Shown: positions 22,347 to 32,941 of the stretch, piece after piece
Numbering within the stretch: position 1 is the stretch's first letter
Layout: each line of letters starts with the position of its first letter
Source of the DNA: Pseudopithomyces maydicus
Taxonomy: Eukaryota > Ascomycota > Dothideomycetes > Pleosporales > Didymosphaeriaceae
Assembly (NCBI GenBank): GCA_026873275.1
Contig: JANTUC010000019.1
Coordinates: forward strand, 62,001 to 126,000
DNA: 64,000 nucleotides
Direction: 5' to 3'
Notes under the pieces: model-generated
The model's database searches: none
Told to the model about the DNA's origin: nothing
The model's input: the letters and a program-made list of their open reading frames with translations, nothing else
Program-made: the position numbers and the translations under genes

Positions 22347-25300
22347 ATGAATTCAAGAGGCAAGCCATATGGGCGCTGGCCCACACAGGACCGAAATGGT
22401 CCAGTATCTGCACATTTCATGCCTGTTGCGGGCACCTTTCCCGAGTCAGCGCTACAGCCAATTGGATATCCGGCGACCCATCAAGTTCAACCTCAAAATC
22501 AACCAGCGCTACAGCCAATTAGATATCCGGCGACCCATCAAGTTCAACCACCCGTAGTCCCCGATATTGTGCATCCTTTCTTTCAACCGCAGAACACTTA
22601 TAATGGCAATCCTCAAGTCCCCATCTCAAACGTAGAATTCGACCGGGCGCACGCCAGTTTCACCGCTGCTCCCTACGAGGAAGCGTTGAATGCTCCATTA
22701 TTCAGGACAAATGCACCAGTGGAAGAAGAAGGTTTCATTCCAGCTCCAGGACATGAAAATGACCATGTTGCCGCTCCTGAGACGTTCCAACACACGCGCT
22801 ATGGATACGAGACCTCCAGCGAGGAAGATTTCAGCGATAGCGATGAGGAACGGATCACCGCTGAAGCCGCACTGACTCATGATCGTGAAGAAGACAAAGA
22901 CTACTCTGCTTCTGACGACGATCTTGAAGAGAACCCTGAAGATTTTGAGATTGGCGATGCGGATCCATCCGACGAGGATGTTCCGAAGCGCGGCAAACCA
23001 AAGACTAAAGGGAGCCGACCAATTGGTATCCAAGGCCATTTGCAAGGTACAACGCGACGAGGACGGAAGCCCGGCACCAAAGGTAGACCGAAGGGTAAAA
23101 GGTAGGGCCACGCCCGGTGGCTGACCCTGGTCCTGAGTTCAAAGAGCTGCAGAGACTTGCGAACGAAGCCTACATGAAGGAAGATTATCAAACTGCAATG
23201 GGCTACGCTAAAGACGCTATAAGACTCAATCCCGATATTTTCTCCGCTTACAGCTTGTTGTCCGAGATCTATGCAGCTGTGGGCAACGAGGCTGACTCTA
23301 TAGGAACTTTGATGGGTGGTGCACCAACTCAACGGGACAAAAACCTCTGGTATCTGATCCTCGAGCGAATCCAGAAACTGGATCTTAGCGAATATCCAAC
23401 AATGACAAGAGCAACGCAAGACAGACTTGCTGTGGGATGCTTGACTTCTATCATCAACCTGGATTCTGACGACTGGGATGCTCGCAACATGAAGTTGCTC
23501 TACGAGGTCCGGCGCCAGCGATACTTATCGTGCATAATTCTCTGTCGAAAGATGTTGCAACTCAAACCACACGACGTCCCCACTCTCATCATAATGGCAC
23601 GAATGGGAACTGCGAATGCTAGGCAGACTAGCCTCCATCTCAACGAGATCACCGAACTCTTTGAGTCGTCGATAAATCATTTTCTTCGCACTGACAAGAA
23701 AAATCCGTCAGAAAGTGCCCTGGACTTCAGTTTCCTGTATGCATACCTTGACCTTTTGGACAAGGCCAAAAAGTATGATTATGGGCTATACCGCCTGAAG
23801 ACACTCTCCCGGTGGATTCAGAGAAGAGCCAACGAAACATACTGGAATGATATGGACGACGATCGTGAATTTGATTTCGAGGATGTGCGACGCGTCACTG
23901 TCCCTGGGTTTGCCCGCCAGAAAAAGAAGCGTAGAGGGAATTATGGAGCATCGCTTCCGCTGGAGATCATAGTTAAGATGGGTATCTTTAGATTACGTAT
24001 GACCCCACCAAATTTCGACGAAGCTATGCGCCATCTCAACCTGCTGTTTCCGGAGGATGATACAAGTGAAGAATCTCTACTTTGGGAAGACAGTAAACTT
24101 TTCGGTATAGTAGCAAAGACACTATATGAAACCGGCCACTTTCAAGAGGCTTTACGGTTTTACGAACCATTGCACAGGCACAACTTACTGAATCGAGACC
24201 TGGAAACTTACATTGGACTTCATAACTGCTACAAGAATGCTGGGGAAACAGAGAAAGCAGACGCAGTCTTGGATATGCTAAAGAGCTGGGAGCTCTCTGC
24301 GAAAGACTTTAGAGACTGGGCAACCATGGCGAAATTCTTCGAAGACGAGGGAATGATGCATGAGGCTATGCAGCGTGCAGAAGTTGTCTTTGAGAACCGA
24401 GCTTCCATGCTCCTCAGAAACAATGGTTTCCAGCACTACGATGAGCTTCGAACTCACTTCTTCAAACAACGGAAACGAGCCCGGGGTAATGGACTGAGGA
24501 AAGAACGTGCCAAGAGATACATCAGACAGCTCAAGGCGGCTATTCGTATTGACCTAGAATTACAGTCGGATGAGGATATCAACGCAAATAATGACCATAC
24601 AACTGACGTCGCCACTGGGCTCGCTCCTCTCTCCTCTTTGACAGAACGACCAAAGAAAGGCCTTTTTAGATCGAAGAAGCCGCTCTTGGCGAAGAAGCTA
24701 CAGACATTCATGCCTATTGAGGAACCTGAGATGCTGGAAGGAACTAACGTACCCCTTGACGCAATTGACCACAATGTATTCCGCCAAAAATTACAAGAGC
24801 TCGCAGAGGATAATGCAGACGACTTGAAAGCTGCCATGCTTAAGCACCGCGAGATTTGTGCTAGCTTCGCTCGCTTAGAAGAGCTGGGTGACGGAACTGA
24901 TACCGGAGATCAAGCTGCTTCAGTGGAATACTTGTCTGTCGCAAGAGAGCTGATTGAAGAATTCTCAACCTTTGATATCTTCTACTACGACCGCCGACAT
25001 GGATTCAGAGGTTACTTCAGGCGTCTCGGTTCAGGAGATATCTGGAAGGACTCAGCTTTGATGGTTTTAGCTGTTCAAGCGAACCGGAAAGAGGATGGCG
25101 AAGATGATATAGAGCTCAAAGAACGGCCTGACACAATTCCTGAAGACTTCTATGGTGTGCACTTCGACAAATGGGTCGAGGTCTTCTGTCGTTATGCGCT
25201 ACTTCTTGCTCGAGAAGGTGCAGAGGATCGATGCTTCAATGTTCTTGATGTCGCTATGCGGTCGAATGTGTTTTACAAGACGCATAAATACGCTTGTGAC

Positions 25301-26128
25301 ATCGAACTATCCCGCCTAGCTTGTGCACTGGCTGTCGATGATTCCCAGCAGGCCTCTACTGCCGTCCGTTTTCTGCTGAAGATATACCCTTTCGGAACAG
25401 AGATATTCCGTCTTTACAGTGCCGCAAACCGTCTCTGTTCCATCAACACCGAATATTCTACTGGTGCCGCCTACAAGGTTGTATTAAGGTGGATCAAGAC
25501 AATTGACTACGCTCTACTCAGTCCGGAGAACCGTTTGTGGTATAATTTCAAGGGCGCCGATCGCACACAGTGGATGTCTCAGACTCTTAACTCGGGTTTG
25601 ATCGACCAAGTCCAAGGTCATGACCCTGCGTTGTTCGCACTGTTTGGCCACATACTGATGTGCACCGGTTCGTATACCATAGCTTTGAATTACTTCTTCC
25701 GAGCATTTGCTATCACACCTGATGATCCGGTCCTAAACTTATCGATCGGTGTGGCCTACTTCCAGCACGCGCTGAAGCGCCTATCCGAGAACAGGCAATA
25801 TCAAATTCAGCAAGGCATCGCCTTTGTCACACGATACTATCAACTCAGAACGAAGGGAAAGATTGCGATCCACGAACAAGAGGCGGAATACAATGTAGGC
25901 AGGGTGTACCATGGACTAGGCCTCGTATCTCAAGCTATACCGTATTACCGACGCTGCATTGCGCTCAGTGATCAGGTGAAGCGACAGGCGGATGCTCAGT
26001 TTGCTGAAAGTGGCGGCGTAGAAGACTTTGCTGTCGAGGCGGCGTATGCTCTCCAAACCATCTATGTGCTTAGCGAAGACTTTGAGGGAGCTTTCGAGGT
26101 GACACTGTCGAACCTGGTAATCGAATGA
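22347..26128 (+). CDS. TFC4: Transcription factor IIIC TPR subunit (Tfc4 / TFIIIC102-like)
   Basis: TPR-rich subunit of the TFIIIC tauA module that bridges box A promoters to TFIIIB for RNA polymerase III. No intron. Residues 1-250: Gln/Pro-rich with a tandem repeat, then an acidic stretch (SSEEDFSDSDEERI) and a basic AT-hook-like RRGRKPGTKGRPKGKR. TPR arrays follow (for example FKELQRLANEAYMKEDYQTA and IFSAYSLLSEIYAAVGNEAD), then a charged linker and a second TPR block with GHILMCTGSYTIALNYFFRA and YNVGRVYHGLGLVSQAIPYY. The frame breaks once at 23097-23102 (AAAAGG); one more base joins the basic patch to GPRPVADPGPEFKEL, giving about 1260 aa. Start 22347 (MNSRGKPYGRW) is preferred over 22131. 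Confidence 0.88.
22449..22549 (+). repeat. 57-bp in-frame tandem repeat inside TFC4
   Basis: A 57-bp unit starts at 22449 and repeats from 22506, with one visible substitution (ATTGGATATC / ATTAGATATC) over the second, partial copy. It encodes two copies of ALQPI(G/R)YPATHQVQP, so it is in frame (19 codons). Confidence 0.9.
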
Positions 26129-27740
26129 ACGATTTCTGGAGTTCCAACAAGTGGAATAGCCTGGATACATAAGGGGAGGGAGGACGAATGCGGTGGGTAT
26201 TATTGTTCGAGTGGTTTGTATTATATACTAAGTAGTTGGATCGAGGAAATAATACATCATCAAGTAAGCAGATTGCGAGCCGAATGCGAATTCCACCGCA
26301 GATTCCTAATTGCCACCTGCCCTTTTCAGGCAATCGCCTCCTCACATCATAACAAACCAGAGTTTCAATTAAAGAACCGAACAAATTGACTTCAAAACGG
26401 TGTAGTCTTCCTTCAATCTCTTTTGTGCTGCATCTCGGTAGTATCTTGTGCCACCGCGATGTAAAGATGCCTAATCTCGCTACTGCAGATTAACTTCCCG
26501 AAGTTCCCCTTCGATTTATGGCGTGATATTCCAGTCGTGTGACCTTGGCACTCACTTGCATGTTCCTTTCATCAAACTCTCCGATCGGTTTCCTGCGTCA
26601 AGCACGGTGACATGGCACCGGTGGACAAAGGCATCTCCCGAGATGCATGAGCCCGATATGGTGTTTTCAGCTCATCACACCCACCCGTGCGATGCGGCTC
26701 TGCAGTCACGAGTGCTGTGTGGGGGTGCTCAATTTGTATCTCTGTGCATCTGCGTGCGATCTTCGTAGCTTGGGATACTCGCTCTGGGGAACGTAGAATC
26801 AAGGTCTAGAGCTTCAAATCGGGTCGGGAATACAGGGTACGTTGTAGGTGACTGGTAAGACAGACTGTTCCCAAATCGAGTTTTCAGTGAACAATCTTCA
26901 TGGTGATTATTGCTGTTATCGTAGTACAACGTATTGGGCTCTGGTGATACAGTGAACTTATTGATATGACGTCAGGATATATCTAGAGGTTACAATTATC
27001 CTCACGGTTTATTGCAACAGTGCCAGCTTGTGAGCTTCGTACCGCACATACAAACGTCTGTTGTGATTGCCAGAGATTGATGTTGCTGAAATGGAAAGTA
27101 GTAGTAATCTGTACCTAATACACTTGAGCAGATGAATTGGCTTCGTCGTCCAAGATCGCGAGGAGAGTCAACATTATGATGAGAATGATCAGTTCATCTC
27201 ACATAAATTGCTATGTACTGTAGATTCAATCACTCATATTTGAAATCTACCTATACAAGTGGAAAAACTGCTATTTATCTAGGTCTTCACCCTACTTCCT
27301 TAGTCGTAACTACTAAATACGAGGTCAAGCCTTACTAATCGCATCTATAGCTGTTTGTAGCTCAGGTAGAAAGCGGGATGACAATATGAGCTTGTCGGAT
27401 TACGATTTTCGCGCTAAATACTTGCATCTTGCAATTGATGCATTGTTTAACAGGCCACCAGGAATCGTAGTAGTTAGGACGTGTATCCCGCAAACAACGA
27501 GCAGTAGGCTACTCGGAGCAGTCAGTGCTCTGTCCAAGTTGAGACTACGTCGAATGGGATGGTTGCTCAAACTACAATTACATGGTATACCATGCTGGTT
27601 GGATATGAGCTTTCTAAGAAGTTGCCGACAAGCGATTTGAATGCCGTTCGCTACGGGCGTCCACCAATGCTACAAATGAACATGTTTGGTCAGTTTTAGG
27701 ACAGCCTCACCAGTCAGGTCTATTACGTCCGAGGTTTCAA
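26129..27740. other. AT-rich intergenic, start of accessory island
   Basis: 1.6 kb after TFC4. Composition becomes AT-rich from about 26900. An open frame at 27386-27640 begins with ATG but shows no recognisable domain; it may belong to the decayed element that follows. Confidence 0.45.
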
Positions 27741-28790
27741 GTGCTTCTTATTTCCCAAGAGAAAAAACGGCTTTATGCTATTGTGTATGTTACGCGAGAT
27801 GACGTGTGCCTCAATAGTCAGGATACCGCCGCTTGTGAATGCATGTGGGGGCCATTTCGACTTCTCAACGCAAAGATCACACAGTGGATATTGAATAGTC
27901 AATTACATGACTGGCGTATAGGAGTAATATTTTTAACTACGTGCAGCGCTACGGTTCTCTGTTTCAACACCGCCTTGCTGATCATTCTTGCCAACACTAA
28001 GAACGGGTTTCAAGCAGGAATTATTGAGCCGTCTAACTACGAGCCTTGTAAATTGTCGCGACCAAGTACTTTGATACATGTTCTCATTAACGCCTTGAGT
28101 ACTGTTCTGCTGGCGGCAAGGATTTACGCGATGTAAATTACAAACTCTCCCTCTAGGAGCGATCTCGATAACGCGCATGTGTCGGGAACGTGTCATGATG
28201 TTGGTCTTCTATTTGAAGCAGATGCCGCGTAAGAAGTTAGTAATTTGTATGCTATTGGGGTTTTCTTCTAATCCCTTACATCTGTTGTAAGTGCAGTGCC
28301 TGACTTGGAGAATCAACGTCGCTGAAACCTACCAGCTATAACTCCGCGGCAATATGTATTGCAATCGCATTGACGATGTTTTAGTCCATGAAACGAACTG
28401 GCATATCAATACGTTTTGGGTAAAGGACATTCCCGGAAGCCGTGCCTTGATCCAACACCTCTCCTTCAACATCACTGCAGACTGGCTGAATCTGACTTCG
28501 ATCTCGGATAGCACCCTTCCGAACTACCTAAATGCCACGCAAATACTTGCTGAAAGGTCCACCTCGCGGAAGGAGAAGATAGTACTATTAGTCTGTGGCT
28601 ATCCGTCATTGTCATCGTTTGCAATGCGATAAAGCCAGCCACACTGTTAGTTATTCTCTTTAGGTAGAAGTGCGACTTTGATGTCACTCTGGTAAATTGT
28701 GCGGCGCCATTTCTGCGCGATCATGACCCGCACATGACTAGGATGTGTGTCTTCTCGAAAAGGCAGGTTGTAGCTGCAGTTGAAGCTATA
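27741..28790 (+). pseudogene. Decayed DUF6536-type multi-pass membrane gene
   Basis: Remains of a fungal DUF6536 membrane protein. Order kept: DWRIGVIFLTTCSATVLCFN (first helix), STLIHVLINALSTVLLAARI then YAM, a TAA stop where the family normally has Gln in the CMQCLSAPTRS-like motif, then in the same frame PSRSDLDNAHV. Then in other frames LLGFSSNPLHLL and, near 28700-28770, APFLRDHDPHMTRMCVFSKR (family: DP..GMC). Multiple stops and frame changes rule out a working gene. CAA to TAA is the change expected from repeat-induced point mutation, and the surroundings are TA-rich, so RIP decay is plausible. Family call is from remembered consensus. Confidence 0.6.
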
Positions 28791-29454
28791 GCAAAAATAC
28801 GTGATTTAAGCTAGATCTCTGCCCAAAAGCTAGACAGCAAGAATCCAAACATATAGTAGAAGGGAAAAAGTCCTTACATGACTCCTCTCGGTACCTCCAG
28901 ATCAATAAGGGAGTACTTGATGTGAGTGTACGTACCCGTCATGGAATCACAACGATACTAACTGCCCAACAACCGTCCGGTTGGACCGCTCAACAAGCAC
29001 CACACAGAATTTATAAGCGGCGTTGCCTATCAGCGTGTGTTTAGAAGTGCTGACCTATAATAGCGAAACCGTGGTTCAGCAAATTAATAAATCACAACAC
29101 GCATAAATCCGGCGTGTCCTCGCACAACACTACATCGCATGCATTAAAACCTATTGAAAGGCGTTTATATCTAGCTGACGTATTAGGTCAGCAAATGGGC
29201 TACAACGCCGTCTATTCTTTACTTAAATGGTCCCCGACCCCCTCATCCTCATACCAACCATGCACCAAAAATAACTTTATAGCGCAAGTCGAGGCAACCT
29301 CACAAATCAAATTCTGGGTTACCAAACAGATACGCCCCAGGCGCTCCATGTCCAGTCCTATTTTTCGTGGCCTTGCATCATCTCACTCGACTAGGCCGTC
29401 CCCAACAAGCACACGCGCATATAGACGCAACGCACGCACACCCGCCCGCCCGCC
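28791..29454. other. AT-rich spacer
   Basis: 664 bp between the relic and the orphan membrane gene. Open frames here begin with non-ATG codons. Nothing supported. Confidence 0.45.
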
Positions 29455-29880
29455 ATGTTCAACAACACCCTCGCAACTCTCAAACTCCTTCACGCGGGCC
29501 AGGTCCTGTCCGACCCACCGCGTCTCAATCCTCTCTACCTCTCCCTCGGCACCAACGCATACCGCATCCAATCGCAAACCTTGGGCATACCAGATCACTT
29601 CGGCATGTTCTCCGCCGGTCCCCCGCGACTCCAGGCTTACGAGGCGGGAAAGTTCTTGTTACTGGGGTTTATCCTTCTGATCGTCTTATTTTCGACCTCA
29701 TTCACTCTTGCACTTTGCTGGGCCGCACGCATTAAGAACTTTTGGTGGATTGCGTTACTTAGTTATGCTCTTATAGTGGGCATAGTGGCTTGGTTGTGGG
29801 CGGAGTGCTGTCAGAGAAAGGGTCCCAGGGCGCCAGGATACGTCTGGAAGGATTGGAAGGTGGAAAGATGGACAGACTAA
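29455..29880 (+). CDS. Hypothetical small membrane protein
   Basis: 141-codon intronless frame from an ATG in a good context (CGCCATGTTC). Soluble N-terminal half (MFNNTLATLKLLHAGQVLSD), then two hydrophobic helices, KFLLLGFILLIVLFSTSFTL and WWIALLSYALIVGIVAWLWA, and a short basic tail. No family recognised. The frame is noticeably more GC-rich than its surroundings, which supports real coding. It may be lineage-specific or a surviving fragment of a larger gene. Confidence 0.5.
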   Translation: MFNNTLATLKLLHAGQVLSDPPRLNPLYLSLGTNAYRIQSQTLGIPDHFGMFSAGPPRLQAYEAGKFLLLGFILLIVLFSTSFTLALCWAARIKNFWWIALLSYALIVGIVAWLWAECCQRKGPRAPGYVWKDWKVERWTD

Positions 29881-30447
29881 GGAGGCAAGACTGCACTCCA
29901 GGCTTCTATCTCCTGAAATCGACGAGTTTACTAATGCTGTACTTAAACGAGTATATTTCCACGAGTCGCTTTCGTAGTTCTGGAAGCGTATCGGTAACTA
30001 CGGCCATTTCAAGGGCAGGCGGGCGCACAACCATGCTATGGGGGTTGCGGAAACAGTACTAGGTGACAGCAATATGCGTTCGTAGCTCAGATTAAAATTG
30101 GTATGGCAACATCGGCGCAAAGATCTCTTGTCTCCTAACCTAATGAAGTAGCATATGCATTAGACATAGTCTTCGAATCTATAAAGTAGACTCACAAGTT
30201 ACTACTAGGTAGATCAATCATATCAGTATCATTCAACCCTGATGATTATTTTTACAAATATTACTTTAGTCTATAGAAACCTCTTTTACTTTATCATCGA
30301 TAAACCAACATAATGGGGTAAATTGATACTAGATAGTCACCAGTGCTGGACGAAAACATAAAAAGCAGTAACATTGATAGTAAGCCTCCCTAATAACAGC
30401 AAGGTGTATTTAGCTTTACGACACGATATGCAAACCAGCAGCAGTCT
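29881..30447. other. AT-rich spacer
   Basis: 567 bp, markedly AT-rich around 30110-30420. No ORF, tRNA or clear repeat seen. Confidence 0.5.
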
Positions 30448-32268
30448 TCATGCGGAAAAACCTGGTTTTCTTCTAATGCGAAATGGTGTTGCCATAGCCG
30501 GAGGCAAAGTCCCGTAACCGAACGTATTCCAGTCAGGAATTGGATCCCAGCCGTCATCGACCAGTAGCTTAATGTCGAAGATTTTGGACATCAGTGCAAA
30601 GGTCAACAAGGCCTGACTCTTAGCGAAATGTCGACCTGGGCACAACCTTTCACCCATCCCAAAAGGAAGGAACCGAGCAGCAAGACCCTCATCGGTAAAC
30701 CGAAGTTCACCTGTTTTAGCCTCCGTTTGATCAAGACCGATATCCGAGTTTGGAGAACCATTCCCCAGATGGGTCGTATGTCTATCCTGGGCTGAAAGAA
30801 ATCGCCGCCCCCAGAATACATTTAGAGGCTCGGTCATCCCATCTTCCGCTTCCTGAAAATCCCCTTCTCTGTGATGCGTATAGTTGGATATTGCGACTTG
30901 CTGACCTTTCTTGATTGTCCAATCGCCAAGGGTGCAATCTCGCCGAGCCGTGCGGACCATCATCACAGCAACGTATGTTCTCAACGTTTCAGCAAAAACA
31001 GATTGCAAAAGATGAAGACGCAACAGTTTCTTATGGTCGAATCGAGGTAGCTTAGATGTGTATTCATGCTCCTTTGATGTTATGATGACGCTGTCGATCT
31101 CGATGGCGGCGTCTTCGGCGAGATCGGTGGATCGCAGTATCTCCAGGAAAAACCAAAAACTAGCGCGGATGGGATTTGAGTTCACTCTGGATGAAATCAG
31201 AACGGTATCAAGATCATCACTAAGAAATATGCCTTACCCAAATAAGACTGCTAAGTCGGAAGCCGCACACGAAGTCTCATCCCACTGGGCAAACTGGTCG
31301 AACACTTCCTTGCGCAAAGTATTGGCCTTTAGCCCCGAAACTTCATTCCACTCTGGAAGTGATTCTGCTTCATGCTTCAGTGCAGATTTCCTCCATTTGC
31401 GGAGCGCTTGAATGCACCTTGTTCGAATCTTCCTTGCTTGCCAATTGAAAACATTGGGTAAGCCCTTTGCATGAAAGGGTACGTTGTCATCGAACTCCCA
31501 AAAGTCTTGTTCTATCTGAGGTGAGATTTCGAGAAGATGCGGCCCGTAAAATGCATTAGTCGTGGCTCGAAATAGAATCGATCTGATAAAGTGAAACAAA
31601 TCGGCATATTCGACCCACTCTGTATTAACCGTGCACTTTTTCATCTCTTGGTACAGATTCGCCTCGAATCTCTCAAAAAAGCAGTATGCGAAGGCGGCCG
31701 GGTGAAGTCCCTCGTGGCTTGGCGTTCCATGTAGTTAAAGCGAGTTCCACCTGCATTTATACTGGACGATATAGGTTTTCTACTAACACCGGAGTCATCT
31801 TGATTGGCGAGGTCGATAATCTTCTGGGGAAGATTGAGTATGCGTTTCAGAACTAAGTTTTTCATCGGCTCGAAGTCAAAGGTTGCTGGATCGGACAAGA
31901 CTTTTCGAACATGGGCTGGACCTTTGATAAAACATATATTGTTGAAAGGAATCTTGAAGCGAATGACAGAATTGTCTGACGATGCATTGCTTGCATAGTT
32001 AGTGAAATATAAAAGAGTTGGAATGACCAGCGAAATACCTTAACACTGATGATAATTTTGACTGCTGTGTCAGGAATAGCAGACTGTGCCCAAGTATTGG
32101 AAGAGAGTGAGGAGCAAGCGGCGGCTTGTACTCTTTATCGCCCCGGCGTATAAAAATGACACTCGAGATCTTACGTATGATGAATTGAAACACCAGGAGA
32201 GCCACAAAGCCACAAAGAAGACTCGAAACCAATTTTCCGGCAGGCGAGAAAAGCATCAAGTTTGCCAT
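30448..32268 (-). CDS. Cytochrome P450 (CYP7/CYP8-like fungal group)
   Basis: Membrane-anchored heme monooxygenase; substrate unknown. Exons 32268-32039, 31989-31238 and 31186-30448 (introns 49 and 51 bp). N-terminal anchor VSSLLCGFVALLVFQFII, then the proline hinge PPLAPHSLPILGHSLLF. The ExxR helix reads FAETLRTYVAVMM, the heme loop FLPFGMGERLCPGRHFAKSQ with the Cys ligand. Exon 2 breaks frame at about 31709-31711 (CCC on the plus strand); one more base gives ATRGLHPAAFAYCFFERFE and a 573-aa protein of normal length. Resembles fungal P450s often labelled 25-hydroxycholesterol 7-alpha-hydroxylase-like. No biosynthetic cluster partners are adjacent apart from a monooxygenase 5 kb away. Confidence 0.87.
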
Positions 32269-32941
32269 ACTAACAGCGAAACAAATGGATGGATGTTGGC
32301 AATGAGCTCGAATGCAGAAGATTTGGTTCATGTATCCAGGTCAGAGAGTTGCAGTTATATCAACCATACATACACAACACTAAAGTATAAGCATAGCTGA
32401 AGATAAGAACTGGGCAAAAAATACAGTATAATATCACGGTTTAATCCTTTTTCCAACATACGCCTAAGGCTATCTATAGCGTCGAACTTTCTAATCAAAT
32501 TTTAATTATCTATTATGCCTTCATGATCGAACCGTTGAAGGTATTTAGTGTATTTTCCGAGTTCGTTATCGAATTGATTTTCCTCGGAGGCGATACTAAC
32601 AGTGGTACATGCTGATCCGCTGAACTTTGTACTAGGCATCAGCTTTAGTTTATCTGTTATGCTTTTGTTGGGCTCCTGTAAGCGGTATCCTTCGAACTTT
32701 CTTACTACAGAATGTCGGGAGGTCTGGTTCATATTCTGGATTGGACTGTTCCCATCTGCTACACAATCCTTATCAATAAAATCACATGAAACAATGATCA
32801 GAACTTGACATCGAGCGAGAATAAAATATTTACATTAATTTTCAAGAACTTTTATGGATTTTTGTTCTATATATAAAAATGATGCAGGATCTATATGTAC
32901 GTTACGATGCTGAACCAACTTTATACAAAAGCCCAGCACGC
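32269..32941. other. AT-rich spacer
   Basis: 673 bp between the P450 start and OCT1 3' end. AT-rich, closes the accessory island. Short open frames without features. Confidence 0.5.

Noticed and set aside
27386..27640. 84-codon frame starting MSLSDYDFRAK
   Set aside because: Lies in AT-rich decaying sequence, no domain, and no link to the DUF6536 relic could be shown.
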